A model generated the notes under the pieces. It did not search any database. It had not been told where the DNA came from and saw nothing but the letters and a program-made list of their open reading frames with translations. Of a DNA stretch of 64,000 nt, positions 7,124 through 15,528 are shown piece by piece; position 1 is the stretch's first letter; each line of letters opens with the position of its first letter. Location of the stretch: NCBI GenBank assembly GCA_028868825.1, contig JAGWTU010000014.1:52865-116864 (forward strand), read 5' to 3'. This DNA is from Burkholderiales bacterium. Lineage in GTDB: Bacteria; Pseudomonadota; Gammaproteobacteria; Burkholderiales; Burkholderiaceae_C. A program made the translations under genes and the position numbers.

Positions 7124-8575
7124 TCATGGCTCACGCGAGGACGAAACCGGCCCGGCCTGCGGCCCGCGGGCCGACCGTGCCGCCTCCATTCCGGCAATGC
7201 GCCCGAATGCCGTACCGATGGCCATGCCGATGCCCCCGGTGTATCCCTTGCCAAGGACATTACCCGAGATGATTTCACCGGCACCGAAAAGGTTCGGACT
7301 GCCTCGCCCGCCGAAATGAACCCGCGCCCGCGCATCGGACTTCAGGCTCAGGTACGTGAAAGTGATACCCGGGCGCAGGGCAAAGCCGTGAAAGGGAGGT
7401 TCGTCGATCGGCATCGCCCAATGCGATTTCGCAGGCGTCAGACCCTCGGTATGGCAGTCGTCCAGCGCCGTGTGGTCGAATCTTCCGACGCGACAGGCCG
7501 CGTTGTATGCGGCTATCGTGCGCACCAGCGCGGCAGGTTCCAGACCCAGCTTCGAAGCCAATTCCGCAACCGTATCGGCCTTCTCGCCGGGGAAGACCGG
7601 CGGCATGAACCGGCCCAGGGCCTTGGCATCGATCACGGAATAACCGATCTGATCCGGCTGCATGGCCACGAGGCGCCCCCAGATGGCATAGCGCTTGGGC
7701 CAGAAGTCCTCGCCCTCGTCGTAGAAGCGCTGTCCGTTCCGGTTCACCATGATGCCCAGTGACACGCAGTCCACCCGGGTGCAGATACCGCCATCGTAGA
7801 GCGGCGCTCGCGCATCGATCGCCACGCAGTGCGATTGCGACGGATCGCCGATCATGTCGGCGCCGGCGTCCTGCATGAATTTCAGCATGACCCCTTGATT
7901 GAACCGGGTGCCTCGAATGAGGAAATTGTCAGCGGGCCATTCACCCCGCTCGTTGCAGCCCCAGACCTCCCGCAGCCATTGCCGATTCGATTCGAAACCG
8001 CCCGCCGCCAGCACGCAGGCCTGGCCCTCGATCCTTTCGCTGCCCACCCGGGCCGCCAGGAAGCGACCATCATCGATATCCAGCGAGGTCACCGGCGCGT
8101 CGTACCGGATCGCCACGCCCAGGGCCCGCGCGCTGCGGTAATAGGCATTCACCAACGCCTTGCCGCCCCCCATGAAGAACGCATTGGTACGGGACAGGTG
8201 CAGCGTTCCGGAGAGCGAGGGCTGGAATCGGACGCCCTGCCTGCGCATCCAGTCCCGACAATCGGCCGTGCTGCGGATCACCATGCGAGCGAGGGCCTCG
8301 TCGGTCTGACCTCCGGTCACCTTGAACAGGTCCTGCCAGTATTCCTCCTCGGGGTAGGACTCCAGCAGCACGTCCTGAGGGGCGTCGTGCATGCAGCGGA
8401 TATTGCGCGTGTGCTGCGAGTTGCCGCCGCGCCACTCCTTGGGCGCGGCCTCCAGCATCAGCACGCTCGCTCCTGCTTCGCGCGCCGAGATGGCGGCACA
8501 CAATGCGGCGTTGCCGCCACCGACGACGACGACATCCCACATGGCGGCCTTGCGCGTAGCGCCCCGCACGGTCAA
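7124..8575 (-). CDS. tcuA: TcuA-like FAD-dependent tricarballylate dehydrogenase
   Basis: A 483-residue flavoprotein of the fumarate reductase/succinate dehydrogenase flavoprotein superfamily. The FAD Rossmann motif is VVVVGGGNAALCAA, with a Glu-containing second strand (VLMLEAAPKE), and the FAD-closing motif is GKGYTGGIGMAIG at the C-terminus. TcuA oxidises tricarballylate to cis-aconitate. Here the operon lacks a TcuC-type MFS carrier and instead has an ABC importer, so the substrate may be a different polycarboxylate. The start ATG overlaps the stop of the ABC ATPase gene by four bases (ATGA), showing translational coupling. Confidence 0.85.
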   Translation of the reverse strand: MTVRGATRKAAMWDVVVVGGGNAALCAAISAREAGASVLMLEAAPKEWRGGNSQHTRNIRCMHDAPQDVLLESYPEEEYWQDLFKVTGGQTDEALARMVIRSTADCRDWMRRQGVRFQPSLSGTLHLSRTNAFFMGGGKALVNAYYRSARALGVAIRYDAPVTSLDIDDGRFLAARVGSERIEGQACVLAAGGFESNRQWLREVWGCNERGEWPADNFLIRGTRFNQGVMLKFMQDAGADMIGDPSQSHCVAIDARAPLYDGGICTRVDCVSLGIMVNRNGQRFYDEGEDFWPKRYAIWGRLVAMQPDQIGYSVIDAKALGRFMPPVFPGEKADTVAELASKLGLEPAALVRTIAAYNAACRVGRFDHTALDDCHTEGLTPAKSHWAMPIDEPPFHGFALRPGITFTYLSLKSDARARVHFGGRGSPNLFGAGEIISGNVLGKGYTGGIGMAIGTAFGRIAGMEAARSARGPQAGPVSSSREP

Positions 8576-9375
8576 TGCTGCCCGCGCTCGCGAAGCATGG
8601 CCTTGTCGACCTCGACCGACAGCGCATCGGTGACGCGCTTCATGTGCCGCGCCACCGCCGGATCACCCACTTCGCGAGGGTGGGGCAATTCGACGATCTC
8701 CTCGTGAACGATCCCGGATGGGCGGTTGCCGAAGACCACCACCCGGTCGGCCATCAGCACCGCTTCCTGCACGCTGTGGGTAACCATCAGGATGGTCTTG
8801 TCGGCCTCCTTCCAGAGGGAATGCAGGTCCTTGATCATGTAATTCTTGGTCTGCACGTCGAGGGCGCCGAAAGGCTCGTCCAGCAGCAGCACCTCCGGGT
8901 TGTAGGCGATCGCCCGTGCAATCGCCACGCGTTGCTTCATCCCCCCCGAAAGGGTCGACGGGTAGGCATTCTCGAATCCGGACAGGCCGGTCGCTCGTAT
9001 CCACCGGCGAGCGATCCCTTCGGCATCCTGCCGAGGCATCTTCTGCAGTTCGAGCCCGAGCGTGATGTTGCGCAGCACCGTGCGCCAACCGAAGAGCACG
9101 AATTCCTGAAACACCAGGCCGCGGTCCCGCCCCGGACCCGTGATCGGCTTGCCACTGAGGAGGATCTCGCCCGAACTCGCCTTCTCGAACCCGGCCACCA
9201 TGTACAGAAAGGTCGACTTGCCGCAACCCGAGGGGCCGATGATGGCGACGAACTCGTTCTCCGAGATCGAGAAGTTCAGATTGTCGATCGCGACCACCTG
9301 CTCGCCGGTCTCCTGATTGACGAATGTCTTGTTCAGGTTCCGGACGACGATCTTCTTGTTCCGCTCTTGTACCAC
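8572..9375 (-). CDS. ABC transporter ATP-binding protein, SsuB/TauB type
   Basis: A 267-residue ATPase of the nitrate/sulfonate/taurine importer class. All motifs are seen: Walker A GPSGCGKST, Q-loop LVFQEFVLF, signature LSGGMKQRVAIARA, Walker B VLLLDEPFGALD and the switch His in VTHSVQEAV. The GTG at 9375 is taken as start because a GGAG sits seven bases upstream and the family starts just before IVVRNLNKTF; the 602-residue ORF in the track runs back through the permease gene in the wrong frame. It forms one importer with the two permeases and the binding protein of this operon. Confidence 0.9.
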   Translation of the reverse strand: MVQERNKKIVVRNLNKTFVNQETGEQVVAIDNLNFSISENEFVAIIGPSGCGKSTFLYMVAGFEKASSGEILLSGKPITGPGRDRGLVFQEFVLFGWRTVLRNITLGLELQKMPRQDAEGIARRWIRATGLSGFENAYPSTLSGGMKQRVAIARAIAYNPEVLLLDEPFGALDVQTKNYMIKDLHSLWKEADKTILMVTHSVQEAVLMADRVVVFGNRPSGIVHEEIVELPHPREVGDPAVARHMKRVTDALSVEVDKAMLRERGQH

Positions 9376-9398
9376 GCCGATCTCCGTTCCCGATGGCT

Positions 9399-10229
9399 TC
9401 AACGCTCGACCTGCACGCCCCAACGCTTCGTGGTCACGGCCTCGATCCTGCCCATGACGATGTTCTCCAGGATATAGCCCATCAGCGCGATCAGCAGGAT
9501 GCCGCCGAATATCGTGTCCATGCTCAGGTACTCGACGGCGTCGTAGATCATGAAGCCCAGGCCGAAGCCGCTGGCCGCCAGCATCTCGGCGGCAATCAGC
9601 GAGCGCCACGCAAAGCCGATGCCCAGTTTCACGCCGGTGATCAGGAAGGGAAAGATGCCCGGCAGTGCGACGATCCAGACGCAACGCATGCGGCTCGCGC
9701 CCATGGACTGCGCCACCCAGAACGCCTTGTCGCTCAACGCGTCCAGGCCCGCCGCCACGTTGTAGATGATCTGGAAGCTCGCCGAGAGAAATACGACGGT
9801 GATCGTGGTTCGATCGTCGATGCCGAAGATCAGCAGCAGAATCGGCGTCCAGGCCAGGGTCGGCACCGGCATCATGGCGCTGACGACGGGCTGAAGAATC
9901 CGACGCCCCCATTTCGTCAGGCCGATCAGCAGGCCCACGATGCTGCCGAACACGATGGCGAGCAGGATGCCGGCCAGGATCCGGTACAGGCTGGCCCCGA
10001 GATGGGCCCAGAGCCCGTACGGCGGCGTGCCCGCAGGTCCTGCTTGCAGCCACAGCGCCGCGAGGATCGTGCTCGGCCGCGGGATCAGCGCCACGTTCAT
10101 CCAGCCCAGCTTGCCGGCGATCTCCCAAAGCACCAGGAGGCCGGTGATCGTCAGCGTCGGGCGCATCCAGCGCGCCTGGCGTCGCCATCCGAATCGGGAC
10201 CCCTGGAGGGTCGTCGCTGTCGCGCTCAT
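9399..10229 (-). CDS. ABC transporter permease, SsuC/TauC type (second permease)
   Basis: A 276-residue inner-membrane permease with six predicted helices. The EAA-loop that docks the ATPase is GASRMRCVWIVALPGIFPF. The start is placed at the ATG 10229 (MSATATTLQ), which overlaps the stop of the preceding permease gene by four bases; the tracked start at 10556 lies inside that gene. It is similar in layout to the neighbouring permease (both have a LITGxKLGxxxxWRxLxAAEM block), so the channel is probably a heterodimer. Substrate specificity is not readable from the permease alone. Confidence 0.9.
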   Translation of the reverse strand: MSATATTLQGSRFGWRRQARWMRPTLTITGLLVLWEIAGKLGWMNVALIPRPSTILAALWLQAGPAGTPPYGLWAHLGASLYRILAGILLAIVFGSIVGLLIGLTKWGRRILQPVVSAMMPVPTLAWTPILLLIFGIDDRTTITVVFLSASFQIIYNVAAGLDALSDKAFWVAQSMGASRMRCVWIVALPGIFPFLITGVKLGIGFAWRSLIAAEMLAASGFGLGFMIYDAVEYLSMDTIFGGILLIALMGYILENIVMGRIEAVTTKRWGVQVER

Positions 10230-11116
10230 CGCGTCCGCCTGCCCCGTTGCGGGTACCAGCGGCGGATCGTGGCACGCTCGACCGCACCGAAAAGGAGGTG
10301 TTCGATCGAGAACCCGAGTATCGCCAGCAAGGCGATGCCGACGAACATGGACGGCACGTCGGCATAGGCCCGGGCCGCAAAGATCATGTAGCCCAGACCG
10401 AACGAAGCCGCAGCGAGCATCTCGGCGGCCACCAGGGTCCGCCAGGAATGGGCCAGTCCCAGTTTGAAGCCCGTGATGAGCGTGGGCAGCGAGGATGGCA
10501 ATAGCACCCTGAAGAAGACGTGCAACCGGGACGCGCCCATCGACCGGACGACCCACAAGGCGTGCTGCGGAATGGCCTGCACGCCCTGGATCGTGCTGTA
10601 GGCGATGGGGAAGAAGGCGCCGAGGAAGCAGACGCTGATGATCGTCGCGTCACCGCGCCCCATGGTCACCAGGAATATCGGCGTCCACGCGACGGCCGGC
10701 AGCGGCAACAGCAGGCTCAGCACGGGACTGAACCAGGCATGCGCGCTGCGGCTGAGACCGAGCACGAAGCCGAACGGGACGGCGACCAGCGCGGCGAGGA
10801 CGAAGGCCACCAGCGCACGCAGGAGGCTGTGTGCCATGTGCGAGACCAGCACATGGTTGTTCGATGCACCCATCAATTCGAGACCCCGCACGACGATGGT
10901 GTGCGGCGCGGGCAGGACCTTCAAGTCCAGGAGTCCGAACCGGACCACCGCCTCCCAGATCAGCAGCAGCGCGAGGTTCGGGGCGATATAGGCCAGGCCG
11001 GACTGCAGGCGCTTCGGAATCCAGCCTGCGCGTTGGCGCGCGGGCGGTTCCAACTTGATCGACGAACAGTCCATTCGGTAATCTCGATCGGTTGAGAGGC
11101 GCGACCCGGAACTCAT
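10226..11116 (-). CDS. ABC transporter permease, SsuC/TauC type (first permease)
   Basis: A permease of about 296 residues with six hydrophobic segments and the EAA-loop GASRLHVFFRVLLPSSLPT. Two starts are possible: ATG 11116, which overlaps the regulator stop as ATGA, and ATG 11074 (MDCSSIKLEPP), which has GAGA seven bases upstream and an N-terminus closer in length to the other permease. I give the first because every neighbouring junction in this operon uses the same four-base overlap. It shares the operon's importer with the second permease and the ATPase. Confidence 0.85.
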   Translation of the reverse strand: MSSGSRLSTDRDYRMDCSSIKLEPPARQRAGWIPKRLQSGLAYIAPNLALLLIWEAVVRFGLLDLKVLPAPHTIVVRGLELMGASNNHVLVSHMAHSLLRALVAFVLAALVAVPFGFVLGLSRSAHAWFSPVLSLLLPLPAVAWTPIFLVTMGRGDATIISVCFLGAFFPIAYSTIQGVQAIPQHALWVVRSMGASRLHVFFRVLLPSSLPTLITGFKLGLAHSWRTLVAAEMLAAASFGLGYMIFAARAYADVPSMFVGIALLAILGFSIEHLLFGAVERATIRRWYPQRGRRTR

Positions 11117-12075
11117 CGGGACTGCGTTCGTTTCCGGGGCGCGGCCGTGCGGCGGGCGACCGGCTTTCCTGCCGGTTCGGCCGGCTTCGCGCCGGTGGCC
11201 ATGCCGACGAGGGCGTCGAGCTGACGAACCTGTTCGGCCGGCAGGTACTGGTGCCGCAAGGAATAGAGCGCAGGACCGAAGCGGCTTTCGAGTTGCTTGC
11301 CGAAATGGGCAAAGATCTCCGCCACGTAGATTTCGTGCCGAATCAGGCTCTCCGCCATGTTGACGACCGGGCGGCTGCGCGTGAACACGCCGTAGCCTTT
11401 GGGCCCGGTGGTCGCCGTCATGGCCTCCTCGAAATCCCGCGTCATCGTCACGAGCCAATCGCTCAAGCCCACCGCGGCGCCGCTGCTTTCGTGCAGATAG
11501 ACCTTGACCTGGCCACCGAAGTCGTATTCCACCAGATCCGCGGGACTGCCGAACAGGATGATCAGGATGCGCGCGCCGCGCCGGGCGGCCTGCCGCAACG
11601 GTTCGATGTGCGGCCGCAGCAGGTGATGCGCCGCCTTGATCCAGACATGCACCTTGGCCTGCTCGATGAGGTCGTCCATCTTGGCGTGGATATGCGCGTT
11701 CCCGCTGAGCGTCCAGACGAACTCCGTCGCTTCCACCGCCTTGGTGGCGATCAGCTGTTCAGCCAGGCTGTCGCATCGGTTCGCCGTTTCCCGCTGGATG
11801 CGATCGAGCAGCTGACGGGGTTCGACCGGCACGTAACGCACCGGGTTCTCGTTCACCGGCTGCACGGCCAGCTTCTTTTCGAGCGTGGCCAAGGCGTTGT
11901 AGACGTTCGCGCGCGGCAGCCCCGCCCGCTTGCTGATCTCGTAGGCGGTGGCCGGGAACTCGCGCAGCAGGCTCAGGTAGACCTTGGCTTCGTACCCGGT
12001 GAAGCCCAGCTGCTGCAGTGCTTCGGCCTGCTCGCCGTGATGGGTCAGGCCGGGCTCGCTATCGTCGCGCTGCAT
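11113..12075 (-). CDS. TrmB-family transcriptional regulator
   Basis: A 320-residue protein. The N-terminal winged helix-turn-helix spans about residues 18-85 (LGFTGYEAKVYLSLL, YEISKRAGLPRANVYNALATLEK), followed by a phospholipase D-like ligand domain typical of TrmB regulators (residues 110-270). The tail from 285 on is basic and low complexity (RRTAAPRKR) and may add DNA affinity. TrmB proteins are best known from archaea as sugar sensors. Here the gene sits in the middle of a catabolic operon, between the ComA-like enzyme and the permease, so it is likely the local sensor. A 43-bp palindrome ahead of the operon is its best candidate operator. Confidence 0.8.
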   Translation of the reverse strand: MQRDDSEPGLTHHGEQAEALQQLGFTGYEAKVYLSLLREFPATAYEISKRAGLPRANVYNALATLEKKLAVQPVNENPVRYVPVEPRQLLDRIQRETANRCDSLAEQLIATKAVEATEFVWTLSGNAHIHAKMDDLIEQAKVHVWIKAAHHLLRPHIEPLRQAARRGARILIILFGSPADLVEYDFGGQVKVYLHESSGAAVGLSDWLVTMTRDFEEAMTATTGPKGYGVFTRSRPVVNMAESLIRHEIYVAEIFAHFGKQLESRFGPALYSLRHQYLPAEQVRQLDALVGMATGAKPAEPAGKPVARRTAAPRKRTQSR

Positions 12076-12088
12076 GGTCAGACGGCGA

Positions 12089-12856
12089 TCATTTCAGGAT
12101 CGAGTAATCGACGGCCCGCCCGACGCCCCGTCGCAATCCCTCGAGGCGCAGGCACTGTCCCGCCGTGATGTTGGCGAGATTGATCTCGGCTCCGAAGTCC
12201 TTTATCAGCTGTGCATGCTGCTGCGGAAAGCGGTAGGGATCGGCCTCGACCATCAGGTGGGCGAACCAGGCTTGCCTCGCCAGTTCGGCGAGCGCCCCGG
12301 GCGATGTCGCAGCGATCATGTCGATCTCGCTCTGTTCGATGATGACGTGCTCGATCTCCATCCCCTGCACCTCGGCCACGAGCCTGCCCAGATCATCGAG
12401 GCCGAACGGTGCCGCGGGATTCTTGCGCCCGAATTCGTAGATCACCTCGAAGCCGTCGCTCTGCGCCTGCCGGATGTAGGCTTGACGCTCGCCCGGCTGG
12501 AGTTCCAGGTAATTCTCGGAGATTTCCATGGACGCTATCCCCAGACCCTTGAGGTGACGCAGCATGTCCGGGAACGAATGAGTCCGGCAGGCATATTCGA
12601 ACAGGATCCCGCCCGAATAGGCCTTGATCCCGGCATCCTGATAAAGGCCGACGACCGATTGGATGGTCTTGCGAGGCGCGAGCAGCGCGTTCATCGCATA
12701 GATCTTCGCGAAATCGATGTAGTCCGCGGCGTAGTCGAGCAGGTCCCGGACGCCCTGCACGCCCGTCCAGCCGAAGGTGTCGGGGCCGAAGTCGATCACC
12801 GACGTCGTGCCGATGCGGCGGGGCTTGGCGGAGCGGGGCGGCAGTGCGAAGGTCAT
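12089..12856 (-). CDS. Phosphosulfolactate synthase (ComA)-like TIM-barrel protein
   Basis: A 255-residue member of the ComA family. ComA joins sulfite and phosphoenolpyruvate to (R)-phosphosulfolactate in coenzyme M synthesis. Family blocks are seen in order: YIDFAKIYAM, AYSGGILFEYA, SMEISENYLEL, GFEVIYEFGRK, HVIIEQSEID, INLANITAGQ and LRRGVGR. As I recall archaeal ComA, the corresponding active-site stretches read KFGWGT, ISDG and EGRESG, so several polar residues are replaced while the barrel scaffold and the Lys remain. A changed substrate is therefore likely. It could act in the cleaving direction on a sulfo- or phospho-carboxylate. Gaps are 13 bases to the regulator and 24 to the prpF-like gene. 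Confidence 0.75.
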   Translation of the reverse strand: MTFALPPRSAKPRRIGTTSVIDFGPDTFGWTGVQGVRDLLDYAADYIDFAKIYAMNALLAPRKTIQSVVGLYQDAGIKAYSGGILFEYACRTHSFPDMLRHLKGLGIASMEISENYLELQPGERQAYIRQAQSDGFEVIYEFGRKNPAAPFGLDDLGRLVAEVQGMEIEHVIIEQSEIDMIAATSPGALAELARQAWFAHLMVEADPYRFPQQHAQLIKDFGAEINLANITAGQCLRLEGLRRGVGRAVDYSILK

Positions 12857-12880
12857 GGTGGGCGCCGTTGACGGTGACGA

Positions 12881-14068
12881 TCAGAGGGTGACCACGGCTC
12901 GCAATTCGGCGATGCGTCTGGCCGAGAGATGCAAATCGCCCGACAGGATCAGTCTTGCGGTGCGTTCTATCTTGGCGCCACGGATGGCATATCCGCCATC
13001 GCCACGCGGCTCGACGTCGGCCTCGACCTGCAGCACGCCGCTCGGGTGTCCCAGGCGGGTGTATCCCGCCCGCCCCGCCGCCCGGCATTCCGCCGCCACG
13101 CTGCCCTGGAGGGCCGACGCGACGGCCGTGCAGACGCTGCCGACGACCGCCAACGCCTTGTGTGGCTTCTGCATGGCCAGTTGGCGCACGACGAGGTCGG
13201 CCTCGCCGGCACCGACCCGGCGCCCGTCGACGGAGGTGTAGTCGGCGGGGGCCGACACCATGATCACGCGCGGCACGTTGGGGGACTTCGCGACGGCGTC
13301 CCGCGCATCGTCGACGCGGCCGATGGCCTGCGCGGCCCAGCCGCGCACGGCCTCGAGCCGCGCCATCAGGGCGAGGTTTGCGGCGATTTCAGCGGGCAAC
13401 TCGGTGCCCTTCGCACCGAGATCCGCGGCCTTCACGAAGACGAACGGCGTCGCCGCGTCGACGAGCGAGACATCCATGTCGATGCCGTCGATCGTGATGC
13501 GGTCGCGGACCCGTCCCGTGGGCAGCAATTGGCCCGTCACGGCCCCGCTGCAATCGCCGAAGTCCAGCATGATCCGCGCGCCCGCGCTCGGCACGCCCGC
13601 GATCCGGCAATCGCCCTCGACGGCGGGCAGTTCCCCGTCCATCGGGATTTGCGCCGTCACCACTTGCCTGGTGTTCGTGGTGTAGATGCGGACCACGGTC
13701 ACGCCCGGGGTCGGCTGCACCAGGCCGCGATAGATCGCGAAAGGCCCGACGGCCGACAGCATGTTGCCGCAGTTGCCGCCCGTCGCGACCTGGGGACGAT
13801 CGATGCCGATCTGGCAGAACGTGTAGTCCACATCGGCGCCGGGATGCGCGGAGCGGGCGATCACGGCCGCCTTGCTCGTCAGCGCGTCTGCGCCTCCGAT
13901 GCCGTCGATCTGACGCAGATCGGGCGAGCCGTAGGCGGCCAGCAGCCAAGCGGCCCGGTCCAGAGGCTCGGACGGCAGGTCCTGCGCCAGGAAGAAGCCG
14001 CCTCGACTCGATCCGCCTCGCATGAGATAGCACGGCAGCGCGTGCTGACCGGTCTGAAGCAGGCCCAT
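12881..14068 (-). CDS. PrpF-like isomerase/tautomerase
   Basis: A 395-residue protein of the PrpF family, which has the diaminopimelate epimerase fold and isomerises double bonds of tricarboxylates (aconitate isomerase, methylaconitate isomerase, 4-oxalomesaconate tautomerase). The substrate loop MRGGSSRGGFF at the N-terminus and the second-half motif TGGNCGNML are present. The ATG at 14068 fits the family start (MGLLQTGQHALPCYLMRGG) and leaves a four-base gap to the prpD-like gene; the tracked start at 14131 lies inside that gene. Together with PrpD and TcuA it points to a substrate related to aconitate. Confidence 0.85.
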   Translation of the reverse strand: MGLLQTGQHALPCYLMRGGSSRGGFFLAQDLPSEPLDRAAWLLAAYGSPDLRQIDGIGGADALTSKAAVIARSAHPGADVDYTFCQIGIDRPQVATGGNCGNMLSAVGPFAIYRGLVQPTPGVTVVRIYTTNTRQVVTAQIPMDGELPAVEGDCRIAGVPSAGARIMLDFGDCSGAVTGQLLPTGRVRDRITIDGIDMDVSLVDAATPFVFVKAADLGAKGTELPAEIAANLALMARLEAVRGWAAQAIGRVDDARDAVAKSPNVPRVIMVSAPADYTSVDGRRVGAGEADLVVRQLAMQKPHKALAVVGSVCTAVASALQGSVAAECRAAGRAGYTRLGHPSGVLQVEADVEPRGDGGYAIRGAKIERTARLILSGDLHLSARRIAELRAVVTL

Positions 14069-14072
14069 GGGC

Positions 14073-15485
14073 TCAGGCCGCAAGCAGCACGGGCTTGCCG
14101 TCGACGGCGACGGAAAGCGACGGCAGGACACCGGCGTTCGTTTCGGATTCGAGTGCCATGATGCGACGGCTGATGCTGTCGACGGCCGCCGAGTCCTTCA
14201 TGACCATCGACGCCAGGCCTTTGAACTTGCGTTCGAGCTCGACCTCGGTCAGTGGATTGTTCGGCTCGCCGCGCGGTTCCTCAGAACGCAACTGGAGATG
14301 CCGACCGTCCTTCGTGTCGATCTCGACGATGGCCTGGCGGCCGGTCAGGCCGAACTCCTCCTCGGCGACCAGCGTCACCTTGCTCGAGGCCACGTCATGG
14401 ATGTTCCGGTTCTCGTAGCCCGACCAGTAATCGCGCAGGCCGTTGGCACCGGTCTCCAGGGCCAGCGCGACGCCGAATTGCGTGCTGCCCATGGCGGCAT
14501 TGAGGTTCGTGACCTTGGGCTTGGAGGCCTGGCGGATCGCCATCGTGCTCATGTGCACGGTGACCGTCTCGACATCGCCCACGCGCACGCCGTGCTTCCA
14601 GTACAGGTCCTGCGCGAGATCGATCGGCCCGTGGGCATAGCGGCAGGCCGCGTGCGGCTTGAATCCGACTTCCATGATCGCGTATTCGCTGCCGAGACCG
14701 TCCAGCAGGTCGGCGACGCGGACCGAATCCGTGAAGGCGTTGAAGAAGCCTTCGCGGCTCTCGAGCACCTTCTTCGGGCCACTGAATCCCCGGCTGGCCA
14801 TCACGGCGGCGATGGTGCCGTTGAAGGCGGACTTGCCGGGGCTGAAAGGCTTGGCGATGCAGGGATCGTCGAGGTAGGACTGGATGCCGGCGGACTGCAT
14901 GCCGGCGAGCCCGATGGCCCATGCGATCTGCTCGGCATTGCAGCCCAGAAGCCGCGCGCCCATGGCGGCCGCGCCCAGGCACGAGACCGTGCCGGTCGTG
15001 TGATAGCCGCGCGAGCGGTGCCCCGGGTTGATGGCCTTCGCGACGCGAATGGCCAATTCGTAGCCGGCCACCAGGGCGGTGATGACCTCCTTGCCGGGGA
15101 TGCCCCTGAATTCGGCGATCGCATTGGCGGTCGGCACGAGCACCGAGCCCGCCTTGATCAGGCCGGAGCCATGGGCGTCGTCGAGTTCGACGCCGTGACC
15201 CATCATCGCATTGCACATGGCCGCGTGCGGCAGCGGCACCTTGAAGCCGAAACCGATCACGGTGGCCTGCGGCGCGCCGCCCCATTCGCGAACCAGATCG
15301 ACCATGCGGATGGCCGGCTCGCCGATCGCGGAAGCGGCAATCTGGTTGCCCATGCCGTCGCGCAGGATCAGCTTGGCCTTGTTGACCACGGATTCGGGCA
15401 GGTCCTCGAACCGGAGGTTTGCGATGTGATCCGCGAAGCGCAGGGTCAGGCCAGTCAGATCGTCTTGGCTATAGCTCGTGGACAT
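14073..15485 (-). CDS. MmgE/PrpD-family dehydratase
   Basis: A 470-residue member of the MmgE/PrpD family (2-methylcitrate, cis-aconitate and itaconate chemistry). Typical blocks are the N-terminal helix bundle (LILRDGMGNQIAAS), NAMMGHGVELDDAH, YELAIRVAKAIN, GTVSCLGAAAMGARLLG, and FKPHAACRYAHGPID with the His pair thought to act in catalysis. Many PrpD paralogues outside propionate clusters have unassigned substrates. Here no prpB, prpC or acnD is present, so the methylcitrate cycle itself is not encoded. It follows the binding-protein gene by 43 bases and is translated just before the PrpF-like isomerase. Confidence 0.85.
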   Translation of the reverse strand: MSTSYSQDDLTGLTLRFADHIANLRFEDLPESVVNKAKLILRDGMGNQIAASAIGEPAIRMVDLVREWGGAPQATVIGFGFKVPLPHAAMCNAMMGHGVELDDAHGSGLIKAGSVLVPTANAIAEFRGIPGKEVITALVAGYELAIRVAKAINPGHRSRGYHTTGTVSCLGAAAMGARLLGCNAEQIAWAIGLAGMQSAGIQSYLDDPCIAKPFSPGKSAFNGTIAAVMASRGFSGPKKVLESREGFFNAFTDSVRVADLLDGLGSEYAIMEVGFKPHAACRYAHGPIDLAQDLYWKHGVRVGDVETVTVHMSTMAIRQASKPKVTNLNAAMGSTQFGVALALETGANGLRDYWSGYENRNIHDVASSKVTLVAEEEFGLTGRQAIVEIDTKDGRHLQLRSEEPRGEPNNPLTEVELERKFKGLASMVMKDSAAVDSISRRIMALESETNAGVLPSLSVAVDGKPVLLAA

Positions 15486-15528
15486 GCGGGTTTCCTTGCT
15501 CCATTGAATGGGGTACGGGGTCGAAGAT

